DNA of 64,000 bases, from contig NZ_AUBV01000008.1 of assembly GCF_000429425.1 (NCBI RefSeq), positions 186,001-250,000 of the forward strand, read 5' to 3'. This document shows positions 8,287-17,467 of the stretch, piece after piece. The notes beneath the pieces were generated by a model. The model saw only the letters and a program-made list of their open reading frames with translations. It searched no databases and was not told the origin of the DNA. Each line of letters opens with the position of its first letter. Within the stretch, counting starts at the first letter, position 1. Source of the DNA: Algoriphagus mannitolivorans DSM 15301. Its GTDB lineage: Bacteria > Bacteroidota > Bacteroidia > Cytophagales > Cyclobacteriaceae. The position numbers and the translations under genes are program-made.

Positions 8287-9047
8287 TGTGGAAGATTTTT
8301 TTGAACCAAGGTAGCAGATGCCTGTGCAGTTGGCAAAACCACAATATCCGCCAGCACCACATGAGGAGGCCGATTGACCACAAATTCCACAATATCTGCG
8401 ATGTCTTGGGCTACCAAGGGCTCAAAGCCCTGATAAACTTTCTCGGCGCGCTGATCATCCCCCTTAAATCGAACTAGGGAAAACTCCGTCTCCACCAAAC
8501 CCGGATGAATTCCGATCACTTTGATGCCAAAGGGATTCAAGTCAATTCGCATGCCTTTGGTAATGGCATCCACTGCATGCTTGCTGCCACAATACACATT
8601 TCCGTTGGGATAGACTTCCTTCCCGGCAATGGAACCGATATTGATAATCGTGCCTGATTTGCGCTCCGTCATTCCGGGAATGATCGCTTTGGAGACATAG
8701 AGCAATCCTTTCACATTGATATCCATCATCGCATCCCAGTCGTCCAAACTTCCGGTCTGAATAGGATCCATCCCATGGGCATTCCCGGCATTGTTGATCA
8801 AGACATCGATAGCTTTCCAATCCTCAGGAAGGCTCCCTAGGATTTCGCCCACTTTTTCCCGATCCCGCACGTCAAAAACCAAAGGTAAATAGCGACTAGT
8901 AGATGGAAGTTCTTTTTCCAAATCTTCCAGACGATCCTTTCTTCGACCGGTGGCGATGATATCATAACCCATTTTGGCCAGGGTGATCGCTGAGGCTTTT
9001 CCAATTCCCGAGGTCGCTCCGGTGATTAAAGCAATTTTATTTTCCAT
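8283..9047 (-). CDS. SDR family NAD(P)-dependent oxidoreductase (YdfG-like)
   Basis: Classical short-chain dehydrogenase of 254 residues. It shows TGATSGIG (dinucleotide binding, about 9-16), DVRD, NNAG (about 90), the catalytic serine in NIGSIAG and the YCGSK catalytic pair. It most resembles the YdfG group (3-hydroxy acid/serine dehydrogenases), but the substrate is not certain. The ATG at 9045-9047 is chosen because the Rossmann strand starts straight after; longer readings from 9275 would run through low-complexity repeats and into ccmB. The minus-strand leader before the ATG is a tandem of CAATTTTCCAATTTTCC words. The downstream dipeptidase gene is coupled by an ATGA overlap. Confidence 0.88.
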   Translation of the reverse strand: MENKIALITGATSGIGKASAITLAKMGYDIIATGRRKDRLEDLEKELPSTSRYLPLVFDVRDREKVGEILGSLPEDWKAIDVLINNAGNAHGMDPIQTGSLDDWDAMMDINVKGLLYVSKAIIPGMTERKSGTIINIGSIAGKEVYPNGNVYCGSKHAVDAITKGMRIDLNPFGIKVIGIHPGLVETEFSLVRFKGDDQRAEKVYQGFEPLVAQDIADIVEFVVNRPPHVVLADIVVLPTAQASATLVQKNLPQ

Positions 9048-9219
9048 GGAATAAAGATAGAAGGATTGAAAGATTGAAAAATTGGAAAATTGGAAAATTG
9101 ACTTTGAACACCGAACAGTTCTCCTTTCGATACCTAGCGATTTCTTTTTTTGAGAAAAAATTCCCTTGGGAATATGGGGTTTAATGTCCCTCCATCCACT
9201 CGTCAATCGTACATCGAAT

Positions 9220-9885
9220 TCAGCTTCTCCACAAATAGGGAAACAAAATATATCCCGTGGCTGCCACAATTGCATTGATGGCCAGTAAACTCAGGAGCTT
9301 ATCAGCACTTACACTCCAATCCAGCCCATCCAAGGCATTTTTGGAAATGCGGATCGCCATCAGCAGAATTGGGATAATAACCGGAAAGCTCAAAATAGCC
9401 ATCAAAGTGGCATTGTTTCCTGCCTTTGAAGCTATCCCGCTCACCATCGTCAGACTGGCCGAAAACCCCACAGAACCCAACACCAAGTTGAGCAGGAAAA
9501 GGCTTTGATCCTGGACTGGATTCCCCAAAATCACCGAAAAAACGCCATAGCCCAATAGCGCCAAAATCAAGGTCAGGCCAGTATTGTATAGGATTTTGGA
9601 AACGATAATGGACTCCGGTGAAGCGATCATGTAGTAATACAACTGCCGACCTTGATGCTCCTGGACAAAGCTTTTGGCAACAGCATTCACCGCGGAAAAT
9701 AAAATAATGATCCAATACAGGGCATTCCAGGTCGGAATGGAAAGGTTCCCCATTTTGGCTCCTACGCTGAGGTAAGTAATAAACACGGCCGAAACCACAT
9801 AAAGCAAAATCCCATTCAAGGCATACTTCTGCCTCCACTCCAGGGTGATTTCCTTACGGATCAGGACTGAGATTTCTTTCCACAT
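9220..9885 (-). CDS. ccmB: Heme exporter subunit CcmB
   Basis: Membrane subunit of the CcmAB ABC transporter of system I cytochrome c maturation, which releases holo-CcmE in the periplasm. The 221-residue protein has six membrane helices and begins with ISVLIRKEITLEWRQKYAL, typical of CcmB, followed by FVQEHQGRQLYYYMIASPES. In many Bacteroidota ccmB is followed by ccmC; here the next gene on the strand is an SDR, so the rest of the ccm genes must lie elsewhere. A gene for a cytochrome c-containing PQQ dehydrogenase lies about 1 kb away on the other strand. Confidence 0.92.
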   Translation of the reverse strand: MWKEISVLIRKEITLEWRQKYALNGILLYVVSAVFITYLSVGAKMGNLSIPTWNALYWIIILFSAVNAVAKSFVQEHQGRQLYYYMIASPESIIVSKILYNTGLTLILALLGYGVFSVILGNPVQDQSLFLLNLVLGSVGFSASLTMVSGIASKAGNNATLMAILSFPVIIPILLMAIRISKNALDGLDWSVSADKLLSLLAINAIVAATGYILFPYLWRS

Positions 9886-10076
9886 GGTTCAAAGTAAATA
9901 CTTTTTTAGCCACGAAGACTAAAAGGCACTTAAGGATTTTCCCGACTTACTCATGGCTCTCGGAAGTCTCAGATTAAAACAGATGAACTTTATATCTGTG
10001 GAATCTTTGAGAGACATCAGCCCCTTTTGATTGGAAAGGATTCTCTGATTAAATTAAACACTTCAAACTCAAGAAA

Positions 10077-10868
10077 ATGATTTGGGAAGATTTCTTCATT
10101 CGATGGACCAGAATTGCCGGAAACGTGACTTTTCGTTATTTCCTGATTGCAGGCACTGTTTTTTTCATTTTTTATTTCGTGCTCAAAGGAATCCTGGCAA
10201 GCCGAAAAATGCAGGCCAAATTTCCCAAACTCAAGGATTACTCCAGAGACATCACGTACTCTCTGATGACTATTCTGATTTTCGCCACGGTAGCTTCTGT
10301 GGTTTTCATTCTCCTGGAGCCTTACACCCTATATTACAAATCGGTGGACAAATACGGCTGGATCTATTTTTACTTGAGTTTTCCACTGATGTTTTTGATC
10401 CACGATGCCTATTTCTACTGGGCTCATCGAATGATGCATCATCCCAAACTTTTCAAAGCAATCCATAAAGTTCACCACCAATCCACCAATCCCTCCCCAT
10501 GGACAGCGTATGCTTTTCATCCCTTGGAAGCGATAGTGGAAGCGGGAATCATCCTAGTCTTGGGGTTAGTCATTCCCGTTCATCAAGCTGCATTCGGTTT
10601 GTTTATGTTATTTCAGTTTTCCTATAATGTCTATGGGCACCTGGGGTATGAATTATACCCCAAGAATTTCCATAGAACCTGGATCGGAAAATGGATCAAC
10701 ACGGGTACAGCTCACAACCAGCATCATCAATATTTCCATGGGAATTATGGCCTTTACACTCTGATTTGGGATAGACTTTTTGGAACACTCAGAGAAGATT
10801 ACGAGATTAAGTTTGACCAAGTGACCCAAACCAAACCCATTAAATCTCCAGAGAATCAGATAGCCTGA
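10077..10868 (+). CDS. Sterol desaturase / fatty acid hydroxylase family protein
   Basis: Membrane di-iron oxygenase of 263 residues with N-terminal helices (about 20-40 and 65-85) and the three histidine clusters of the family: HDAYFYWAHRMMHH (about 104-117), HKVHHQS (about 125-131) and HNQHHQY (about 217-223). Members hydroxylate or desaturate lipids (carotenoids, sphingolipids, sterols); the substrate here cannot be told. The gene is preceded by a 191-bp gap with no recognisable gene and followed after 24 bp by the PQQ dehydrogenase gene, so they may form a transcription unit. Confidence 0.87.
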   Translation: MIWEDFFIRWTRIAGNVTFRYFLIAGTVFFIFYFVLKGILASRKMQAKFPKLKDYSRDITYSLMTILIFATVASVVFILLEPYTLYYKSVDKYGWIYFYLSFPLMFLIHDAYFYWAHRMMHHPKLFKAIHKVHHQSTNPSPWTAYAFHPLEAIVEAGIILVLGLVIPVHQAAFGLFMLFQFSYNVYGHLGYELYPKNFHRTWIGKWINTGTAHNQHHQYFHGNYGLYTLIWDRLFGTLREDYEIKFDQVTQTKPIKSPENQIA

Positions 10869-10892
10869 AATCTACCTTATGAAATCCTCCCA

Positions 10893-13007
10893 ATGACTTC
10901 CAATAAAATCTTAATCGCTGCTATCTGTCTTTGGGCCTTTTCTTGCACTGATAAAGCAGTTGAAATAGACTATACAGACTGGTCTCATTATGGAGGACCC
11001 GAGGATGGATCCCGTTATTCCTCTTTGACTCAGATTAACCGAGAAAATGTCGCCCAACTTCAAGTGGTGTGGATCTATCATACCGGGGATGCGACAGAAC
11101 GGAGCCAGATTCAATGTCAACCCATCGTAGCAAACGGAAAGCTATTTGGAACCACTGCTAAGTTGAATGTATTTGCCTTGGATGCATCTACCGGAGCCGA
11201 GTTATGGAGATTCGATCCATTTCAGGTTTTGGGAGGGGAAAATTCCTGGGCAGGCACCAACCGAGGAGTCAGCTATTGGATGGAAGGAGATGAAGAAAGG
11301 ATTCTATTCACCGCCGGAAACTGGCTAATGGCTCTAGATGCCAAAACAGGCCAACCTATACGCACCTTTGGAGACCAAGGAAAAGTGGATTTGAGAAAAG
11401 ATTTGGATACAGACCTCGAGGACTTCCTGATTGTATCCAACTCTCCTGGGGTTATTTTTGAAGACAAAATCATTATGGGCATGCGACTCTCGGAAGGACT
11501 GGATGCCGCTCCCGGTCATATCCGAGCCTACAATATCAAAACCGGAAAACGGGAATGGATATTCCACACCATCCCGCATGAAGGGGAGGAAGGTTTTGAA
11601 ACTTGGAATCCCAAGTACATCCGCCAAATCGGCGGAGCCAACAATTGGGCTGGCATGACAGTGGACCAAAAGCGGGGAATCGTATTTGTCCCGACGGGTT
11701 CAGCTACTTATGATTTCTGGGGAGGATATCGAAGCGGTGACAATCTTTACGCCAATTCCCTTGTGGCTCTGGACGCCAAAACAGGAAAAAGAATTTGGCA
11801 TTTTCAAGCAGTCCACCATGACATTTGGGACCGGGACTTTCCGGCCAACCCCAATTTGATCCGAATCCAAAAAGACGGGAAATGGATTGAGGCCGTAGCC
11901 CAGATTTCCAAACAGGGAATGACCTATGTTTTTGAAAGAGAAACCGGAAAACCCATCTGGCCCATAAAAGAAATTCCGGTGACCCAAAGCGTGATGCCCG
12001 GGGAATTCAGCTCCAAAACCCAACCCATTCCGAGCTTACCTGAGCCATTTATGAATATGGTTTTTGAGGAAAAGGACATCCTGAATCTTAAGCCGGATTG
12101 GGAAAATCAAATTCGAAATCAACTCCAAAACGCGATTTTGGGTGACACTTGGGCGCCTCCACATCCGGAAAAACCAATCGTACTTTTCCCCGGAATGGAC
12201 GGAGGAGGAGAATGGGGTGGAGCTTCCTTTGATCCCGAGACCCAAACTCTCTATGTAAATGCGAATCAAATCCCCTGGCTCATTGAAATGACCCCAAATG
12301 CGAATTTCGGCAATGCCGGAAAGGCTATCTACTCGAATTATTGTGGGAATTGCCATGGTTTGGACAGAAAGGGAGTTGCAGCTTCCATTCCTACTTTAAT
12401 TGGGATAGACAAAAAATACAGCTCCGACTCCTTGGAAAAAATACTCCGATTAGGAAGGGGAGCCATGCCCTCCTTTTCCCATATTTCATTGGAAGAAAGA
12501 AGGCTGCTCGTGGATTATCTGATGGGAAAAACAGAGGAAGGCGACAAACAGGAACTTCAGGCTGAAAACACAAAGCTGTATCCACAATATTATATGAAGG
12601 GATACAAAAAGTTGGTAACTGAAGACGGTATGTATGGTTCAAATCCTCCTTGGGGGCTATTGACCGCAATAGACATGAATACCGGATTGAAAAAATGGCA
12701 GGTACCTTTAGGACATATAGATTCTCTAAGTAAGTATGGAGTAGAAATGAGTGGGACGGAAAATTATGGGGGACCGGTAGTTACTGCCGGAGGTCTATTG
12801 TTTATTGCCGCTACCAAGGATGAAAAAATCAGGGCATTTGATAAAGAAACCGGTAAAATCCTTTGGGAAGCCCCTTTGCCGGCAGCGGGTCATGCTACCC
12901 CAGCAGTCTATGAAATTCATGGAAAACAATACCTAGTCATTGCCTGTGGCGGTGGGAAAGGAACAAAAAGTGGGGATGCTTACGTGGCTTTCGCGCTACC
13001 CCAATAA
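10893..13007 (+). CDS. PQQ-dependent dehydrogenase with inserted cytochrome c domain (lipoprotein)
   Basis: Quinoprotein of 704 residues that oxidises a sugar or alcohol with pyrroloquinoline quinone and passes electrons to a bound heme. It begins with a lipoprotein signal (lipobox FSC near residue 18). The eight-bladed propeller starts with DWSHYGGPEDGSRYSSLTQI and has repeated W-docking motifs (GAELWRFDP, GKRIWHFQ, GLKKWQVP, GKILWEAP). A class I cytochrome c domain with CGNCH (C484, C487, H488) and the likely axial Met525 (GRGAMPSF) is inserted between late propeller segments instead of sitting at an end. It follows a fatty acid hydroxylase gene. The substrate is unknown; the nearest described group is quinoprotein glucose dehydrogenase. 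Confidence 0.88.
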   Translation: MTSNKILIAAICLWAFSCTDKAVEIDYTDWSHYGGPEDGSRYSSLTQINRENVAQLQVVWIYHTGDATERSQIQCQPIVANGKLFGTTAKLNVFALDASTGAELWRFDPFQVLGGENSWAGTNRGVSYWMEGDEERILFTAGNWLMALDAKTGQPIRTFGDQGKVDLRKDLDTDLEDFLIVSNSPGVIFEDKIIMGMRLSEGLDAAPGHIRAYNIKTGKREWIFHTIPHEGEEGFETWNPKYIRQIGGANNWAGMTVDQKRGIVFVPTGSATYDFWGGYRSGDNLYANSLVALDAKTGKRIWHFQAVHHDIWDRDFPANPNLIRIQKDGKWIEAVAQISKQGMTYVFERETGKPIWPIKEIPVTQSVMPGEFSSKTQPIPSLPEPFMNMVFEEKDILNLKPDWENQIRNQLQNAILGDTWAPPHPEKPIVLFPGMDGGGEWGGASFDPETQTLYVNANQIPWLIEMTPNANFGNAGKAIYSNYCGNCHGLDRKGVAASIPTLIGIDKKYSSDSLEKILRLGRGAMPSFSHISLEERRLLVDYLMGKTEEGDKQELQAENTKLYPQYYMKGYKKLVTEDGMYGSNPPWGLLTAIDMNTGLKKWQVPLGHIDSLSKYGVEMSGTENYGGPVVTAGGLLFIAATKDEKIRAFDKETGKILWEAPLPAAGHATPAVYEIHGKQYLVIACGGGKGTKSGDAYVAFALPQ

Positions 13008-13031
13008 AAAAGTCGGGAAATTCTTCCCGAC
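13006..13031 (-). terminator. Rho-independent terminator of the 13.0-13.8 kb minus operon
   Basis: Stem GTCGGGAA/TTCCCGAC (13012-13019, 13024-13031). The minus-strand reading is followed by TTTTTT, so it ends the minus transcript; the plus side has no T-run. Confidence 0.75.
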
Positions 13032-13038
13032 CTGATGA

Positions 13039-13251
13039 CTATCTCTTTTTTCGTAGCAGGGCCACTAGCAGAAGGATGAAAACTGCTCCTCCTACTATCC
13101 AAACCCAGGTCTGTTGATACCAAACCGGCTCTGTTCCAATATTCACTTCTATTTCCAGACCCTTATCCTGTGCAAATGCCTGAAGAGTCATAAGTAGGGA
13201 AAAGAAGGTAAAAGCCAATCCTTTCCCATATGTCCTGAGTTGATTCTCCAT
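13039..13251 (-). CDS. Small membrane protein, unknown function
   Basis: A 70-residue protein with a signal-peptide-like N-terminus (about 10-28, ending AFAQ), a short exported segment containing EVNIGTEPVWYQQ, and a C-terminal membrane helix (WIVGGAVFILLLVALL) capped by RKKR. This is a Bacteroidota-style small single-pass protein; no family function is recognised. It lies 8 bp downstream of the beta-barrel gene at 13260 and directly before a terminator, so it is the last gene of that small operon. Confidence 0.7.
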   Translation of the reverse strand: MENQLRTYGKGLAFTFFSLLMTLQAFAQDKGLEIEVNIGTEPVWYQQTWVWIVGGAVFILLLVALLRKKR

Positions 13252-13259
13252 GATTAGGT

Positions 13260-13805
13260 TTATTTAAATCTGATATTATAAGTCACAGCTACCCCGATAG
13301 ACTGAATGTCACTTATAGGAGAAGACTCAAAGATTTGATTGTAGAAAGCGAAAATATTCCATTCGTAGTTGTGATAGCCCAGCTGAGGTCTCAAATAAGC
13401 GCCTCCTTTTGTGAAGTTATTTCCAGTAACAAAGGAATAACCACCGTCTATCCCTACAAAAACTCCTTCAGGTTGTGGATAGTATCGAAACATAAGCCCC
13501 AAAGGAATAACGCCGAATCCTTGCTTTGCATTGACAACAAAATCCGGGTTGTCTTTTTCAAAATAACGGGTATATCCCGTTGCGATACCCAGTCCAAAAT
13601 TGTCAGTCCGCATAAACTGACCTGCTAGGTCTACTCCCATTGCTGCTGAGGAATAATTACCATAATTCCCGACAGGAACTCCAAGATTGACTCCTACTTT
13701 TAGCCAAGAATTGTCCCTGCTGATTTCATCAAGTTCGCGGACTTGTTGAGAAAATGCGCATACTCCCAATAAGAGGAAGGCAAAAGATACAAATAGCTTT
13801 TTCAT
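13260..13805 (-). CDS. Outer-membrane beta-barrel protein (porin-family-like)
   Basis: A 181-residue exported protein: signal peptide 1-19 (LLLGVCAFSQQ), then alternating amphipathic strands with glycine/aromatic turns (GVNLGVPVGNYGNYSSAAMG, GYSFVTGNNFTKGGAYLRPQ) and a terminal strand ending VTYNIRFK, typical of small eight-stranded barrels. The role is unknown. It is the first gene of a two-gene operon with the 70-residue membrane protein. The 192-bp gap upstream contains no gene; CCCAGT/ACTGGG arms near 13930-13950 form a weak hairpin. Confidence 0.78.
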   Translation of the reverse strand: MKKLFVSFAFLLLGVCAFSQQVRELDEISRDNSWLKVGVNLGVPVGNYGNYSSAAMGVDLAGQFMRTDNFGLGIATGYTRYFEKDNPDFVVNAKQGFGVIPLGLMFRYYPQPEGVFVGIDGGYSFVTGNNFTKGGAYLRPQLGYHNYEWNIFAFYNQIFESSPISDIQSIGVAVTYNIRFK

Positions 13806-13997
13806 GGTGTAATTGGTTTTGCCGGAAATAAGCCAACATTGGTGCCATGCCAGCGGTAGAAATAGGATCGGTAGTGTAATCGGTCACCAGATGAGCTGAA
13901 GGCTGTTTTCTGGCCTAAAACCACTCATCCCAGTCTAAAAATACTGGGAATACTTATCCCATTACTGTGGAAAAAATGATACAAATCCCATGAGTCA

Positions 13998-14867
13998 TTA
14001 CTCGGAAGCTTTTCTAAACTGCAGGGGAGTCGTTCCGATCAAGGCTTTAAAACTACGGTTGAAATAGGATAAATTTTCAAACCCCACCCGAAATGCAATC
14101 GCAGCTATTCCTAAATCTGTCTCCTGTAGAAGCTTCTCCGCCTCTTGAATTCTCAGTTGAAGCAAATATTGCGTAAAGGTTTTCCTTGTCCTTAGTTTGA
14201 AAAACCTACAAAATGCCTCTTTACTCAAATTGGCTACCGAGGCGACCTGATCCAGAGTGATCCTTTGAAATCGATTTTCCAAAATAAACTGCATGACTTG
14301 ATCCATTCGGGATCCGTCTTTTTCGGAAAGTCCCTGACTAAGGTTGATTTTATTTAGGGGAACCAAGTCTTCCTCGGCATTTTCTACCAAGCTCAAGAGT
14401 TGGATAGCTAATTGGAATCGGAGTAAACCTTGACTTGGAGCGAAATCCTCAAAAATCCGGGAAATCTTCTCCCGAGTATCCCCTACCAACTGAAAGCACA
14501 AGCCTGAGAATTCCTTGAACTTCCTCAGACTTTGAAGATCTTCCAGTTCTCCCACCGACTTGCCTAACGTTTCGAAATCAAAAAAAACGGTATTGCCTGC
14601 CGATTCAAGGTTCAGTTGAGGATCAAAAAACTCTGAATCACTTCGAAACACATGGGGAGCATTTTCTCCCAGAAAAAAAACATCTCCAGGCTGAAACCTC
14701 CCCAGATAATCTCCGCTCAAGAATTGCCCCTTACCTTTCAAAATCACTGTCAGCTGAAGCTGTGGGTGCTGGTGAAGTTTGTCATAAAAATGGGAACCAC
14801 GGTCTTCCTGATACCGGACAAACTCACGTTGGGATTTAGGAACTTGAAAGGAAATAACTTTAGCCAT
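13998..14867 (-). CDS. AraC family regulator, probable regulator of the hydroxyproline genes
   Basis: A 289-residue transcription factor with an N-terminal cupin sensor domain (about 25-110, HQHPQLQLTVILKGKGQFL) and a C-terminal AraC double helix-turn-helix (about 185-285, LDQVASVANLSKEAFCRFFK and IAAIAFRVGFENLSYFNRSF). It is divergent from the hydroxyproline catabolic genes with a 160-bp shared control region, so it most likely senses hydroxyproline or a pathway intermediate and activates that operon; this is inference from gene order. The ATG at 14865-14867 gives the full cupin domain. Confidence 0.88.
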   Translation of the reverse strand: MAKVISFQVPKSQREFVRYQEDRGSHFYDKLHQHPQLQLTVILKGKGQFLSGDYLGRFQPGDVFFLGENAPHVFRSDSEFFDPQLNLESAGNTVFFDFETLGKSVGELEDLQSLRKFKEFSGLCFQLVGDTREKISRIFEDFAPSQGLLRFQLAIQLLSLVENAEEDLVPLNKINLSQGLSEKDGSRMDQVMQFILENRFQRITLDQVASVANLSKEAFCRFFKLRTRKTFTQYLLQLRIQEAEKLLQETDLGIAAIAFRVGFENLSYFNRSFKALIGTTPLQFRKASE

Positions 14868-14890
14868 CCTACAAATAATATCAAATTGAA

Positions 14891-14984
14891 CAAAATTAGA
14901 GTCGAAATTTCAATAATTGATCAATATGATACCAAAATGAATTAATCCAGTGAAAGTAATTCCACCCAGCTCCTCATACTTTTG
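14891..14984. promoter_or_regulatory. Divergent control region of AraC gene and hydroxyproline operon
   Basis: On the minus strand 14891-14898 reads TAATTTTG, an exact TAnnTTTG -7 box about 24 nt before the AraC start. On the plus strand 14977-14984 reads TACTTTTG, also an exact match, about 44 nt before the first catabolic gene. A perfect 10-bp palindrome, ATTGATCAAT (14916-14925), lies between them and is a candidate regulator site. No convincing -33 element was seen for the plus promoter. Confidence 0.4.
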
Positions 14985-15027
14985 ATTTCAAATCTAAGTG
15001 CCCTCAGTGGTAAAAAACCAAACAACT

Positions 15028-15918
15028 ATGAACTGGAAAGGCGTATTTCCCGCAGTCACCACGAAGTTTCACGCAGACGGAAGTCTGGACATGGACTTGT
15101 TTTTCAAAAACCTTGACTTCCAACTGGAGAGTGGAGTTCATGGAATTATTCTGGGAGGAACTCTAGGTGAAAGCTCTGTTTTGTCTCAGGAGGAAAAAAT
15201 TACACTTACAGCTGAAACGGTAAAATATATTAACGGCAGAGTGCCGGTAATTTTAAATATTGCTGAAGGGGCTACTCAAGACGCACTTTTCTGGGCCAAA
15301 AAGGCTGAAGAGCTTGGTGCATCCGGCTTGATGATCCTCCCTCCTATGCGCTATGCCGCGGATGCCAGAGAAGTAGTCACTTATTTCAAAACAGTCGCTA
15401 AGGCCACCAAACTCCCGATGATGATCTACAACAATCCGGTGGATTACAAGACTTTGGTGACCATCGATATGTTTGCAGAGCTGGCAGAATGTCAGAATAT
15501 ACAGGCGATCAAAGAATCCACCCGAGACATTTCCAATGTAACCCGAATGATCAACCGATTTGGAGACCGTTTCCAATTGCTTTGCGGTGTGGATACTTTG
15601 GCTTTGGAAGAATTACTGATGGGAGCCGTAGGTTGGGTAGCTGGCTTAGTTTGCGCCTTCCCCAAGGAAACAGTGACCATTTTCAACTTGGTTCAGGAAG
15701 GGAAAATAGAGGAAGCCAGAGAGATTTACCGCTGGTTTTTGCCGCTTTTGGAGTTGGATATCCATCCGAAGCTGGTTCAATACATCAAGCTCGCAGAGCA
15801 GCATTGCGGGGTTGGATCTGAACACGTGAGGGCACCAAGATTGACCTTGATCGGCGAAGAAAGAGCGAGAATTGAGAAGATAATTACCGATGGATTGGCA
15901 AAAAGGCCGAAATTGTGA
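15028..15918 (+). CDS. DapA-family 1-pyrroline-4-hydroxy-2-carboxylate deaminase (probable)
   Basis: A 296-residue member of the dihydrodipicolinate synthase/N-acetylneuraminate lyase family. The Schiff-base lysine is K162 in IKEST, with the tyrosine of MMIYNNP and the GGTLGESS phosphate/carboxylate loop. By context (Hyp epimerase, D-amino-acid oxidoreductase and semialdehyde dehydrogenase in the same operon) the probable reaction is deamination of 1-pyrroline-4-hydroxy-2-carboxylate to alpha-ketoglutarate semialdehyde. The ATG at 15028 is preferred to a GTG at 14998, because the fold begins at WKGVFPAVTT. A true lysine-pathway DapA is less likely in this setting. First gene of the operon. 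Confidence 0.82.
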   Translation: MNWKGVFPAVTTKFHADGSLDMDLFFKNLDFQLESGVHGIILGGTLGESSVLSQEEKITLTAETVKYINGRVPVILNIAEGATQDALFWAKKAEELGASGLMILPPMRYAADAREVVTYFKTVAKATKLPMMIYNNPVDYKTLVTIDMFAELAECQNIQAIKESTRDISNVTRMINRFGDRFQLLCGVDTLALEELLMGAVGWVAGLVCAFPKETVTIFNLVQEGKIEEAREIYRWFLPLLELDIHPKLVQYIKLAEQHCGVGSEHVRAPRLTLIGEERARIEKIITDGLAKRPKL

Positions 15919-16021
15919 GAAAGCAAGAAGCTGGGAGACGGAAGTCGGAAGTCGGAAATGAACTTCGGTCTTCCGTCTTCCAGCCACTTTCAATTTTACA
16001 ATTTCAAAATTTTCCAATCAT
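15919..16021. repeat. Intergenic degenerate repeats within the hydroxyproline operon
   Basis: GGAAGTC repeated at 15940-15956 with an inverted match (GGTCTTCCGTCTTCCAGCC) at 15966-15984 forms a possible hairpin. The 3' part (15985-16021) is a run of CAATTTT/CAATTTC words reaching the next ATG. No coding potential. Confidence 0.5.
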
Positions 16022-17467
16022 ATGAACCTAGATCAAATCTTTATTTCCGCCCAAGAAGCCTTTTTGTTTTACAAAAACCTACCAGGAAAAGAGAAGGCCG
16101 AGTTTTTAGACACCTTAGCTGACACCCTGGAGGAATATCGCGCCGAAATTGTACCTCTGGCTGTTCAGGAATCCAATCTACCGGAAGGAAGGATCAATGG
16201 AGAACTGGGTAGGACTACTGGACAGATTCGGCTGTTTGCGAAAATGGTAAAAGAAGGTTCATGGGTTGAAGCGACGATTGACCCAGCCATGCCAGACCGC
16301 ACACCTCTTCCAAGGGCAGATATCCGCAGAATGCTGACCCCTTTAGGACCTGTGGTAGTTTTTGGCGCCAGCAATTTCCCTCTGGCTTTTTCGACTGCCG
16401 GAGGAGATACCATTTCAGCATTGGCTGCTGGTTGCCCGGTAATTTACAAAGCTCATCCTGCCCATCCTGAAACCTCCAAAAAAGTGGCTGACTGCATCCA
16501 TGTTGCTTTGTTGAAATGTGGATTACCATCCGCCCTATTCACCCATGTGGAAGGAGGTATTGCAGAAGGCCAGGCTTTGGTCCAACACCCATTGGCAAAG
16601 GCGGTGGCATTTACCGGCTCGCACGCAGGTGGAAAAGCTCTATTTGACTTGGCAAATAAGCGGGAGGAACCCATTCCGGTATTTGCGGAAATGGGCTCTG
16701 TCAACCCGATTTTCTGTTTCCCGAAAAAACTTTCCCACAATATCCCCGGCCTGGCAAAGGCATTTGTCTCCTCCCTGACTTTGGGTGTAGGACAATTCTG
16801 TACTAATCCGGGGTTGATTTTTGTTCCGGAAGAACAGGCAAAGGACTTTGAAAATGCGATTTCCGCTGAGTTGAAAGAAATTGCAGCAGCCCCGATGCTT
16901 CACCAGGGAATAGCTCAGGCCTATTACGATTCCATTCAGTTTTTGGAAGCCCGTGAAGAACTACGTTGGGTGAAGGTGGCTGATCCCAAGCATTTGATCA
17001 ACGGAAGCACGGCATTGGCAGAAATCAAAGCCCATGACTGGTTGAAGGATTCCTTATTCCAAAAAGAAGTGTTTGGTGCCTTTGCTATGATGGTGGTGTA
17101 CCAAAGCCAAACTGAGCTGGAAGAAATTGCTGAGCATCTTCATGGACAGCTGACCATTACGATCTGGGCAGAAGAGGAGGAATTGAAAAACCAGTTATTC
17201 CTCTTAAATCTGTTGGAGGAAAAATGCGGACGACTATTATTCAAAGGAGTACCTACAGGAGTGGAAGTCGGCTATGCCATGCAGCATGGAGGACCATTCC
17301 CGTCCACTACAGCGCCACAAAGCACCTCGGTCGGAGCTTATGCCATCAAAAGATTTGCACGTCCGATTGCCTTTCAGGATATGCCCCAAGACTTGCTGCC
17401 CGACGCCCTTCAGGATGAAAACCCACTGGGCATCTGGAGAATGGTTAATGGGAATTGGGAAAAATAA
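16022..17467 (+). CDS. Alpha-ketoglutarate semialdehyde (2,5-dioxovalerate) dehydrogenase
   Basis: NAD(P)-dependent aldehyde dehydrogenase of 481 residues with catalytic Cys260 in GQFCTNPG, general base Glu223 in FAEMGSVNP and the cofactor-site stretch VVFGASNFPLAFSTAGGDT. The C-terminal layout and the GQFCTNPG variant fit the ketoglutarate semialdehyde group. It would oxidise the product of the upstream DapA-type deaminase to 2-oxoglutarate, the last step of hydroxyproline breakdown. It is separated from its neighbours by 103-bp and 111-bp repeat-rich gaps, but all four genes point the same way. Substrate assignment rests on the operon. Confidence 0.86.
   Translation: MNLDQIFISAQEAFLFYKNLPGKEKAEFLDTLADTLEEYRAEIVPLAVQESNLPEGRINGELGRTTGQIRLFAKMVKEGSWVEATIDPAMPDRTPLPRADIRRMLTPLGPVVVFGASNFPLAFSTAGGDTISALAAGCPVIYKAHPAHPETSKKVADCIHVALLKCGLPSALFTHVEGGIAEGQALVQHPLAKAVAFTGSHAGGKALFDLANKREEPIPVFAEMGSVNPIFCFPKKLSHNIPGLAKAFVSSLTLGVGQFCTNPGLIFVPEEQAKDFENAISAELKEIAAAPMLHQGIAQAYYDSIQFLEAREELRWVKVADPKHLINGSTALAEIKAHDWLKDSLFQKEVFGAFAMMVVYQSQTELEEIAEHLHGQLTITIWAEEEELKNQLFLLNLLEEKCGRLLFKGVPTGVEVGYAMQHGGPFPSTTAPQSTSVGAYAIKRFARPIAFQDMPQDLLPDALQDENPLGIWRMVNGNWEK

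Noticed and set aside
8283..9275. Longer SDR reading from 9275
   Set aside because: The extra 76 residues run through tandem word repeats and overlap ccmB; the Rossmann fold begins at the ATG at 9047.
9302..9838. 178-residue minus-strand reading in another frame of ccmB
   Set aside because: CcmB has clear membrane helices in its own frame; the alternative is Cys/Gly/Phe-rich with no family.
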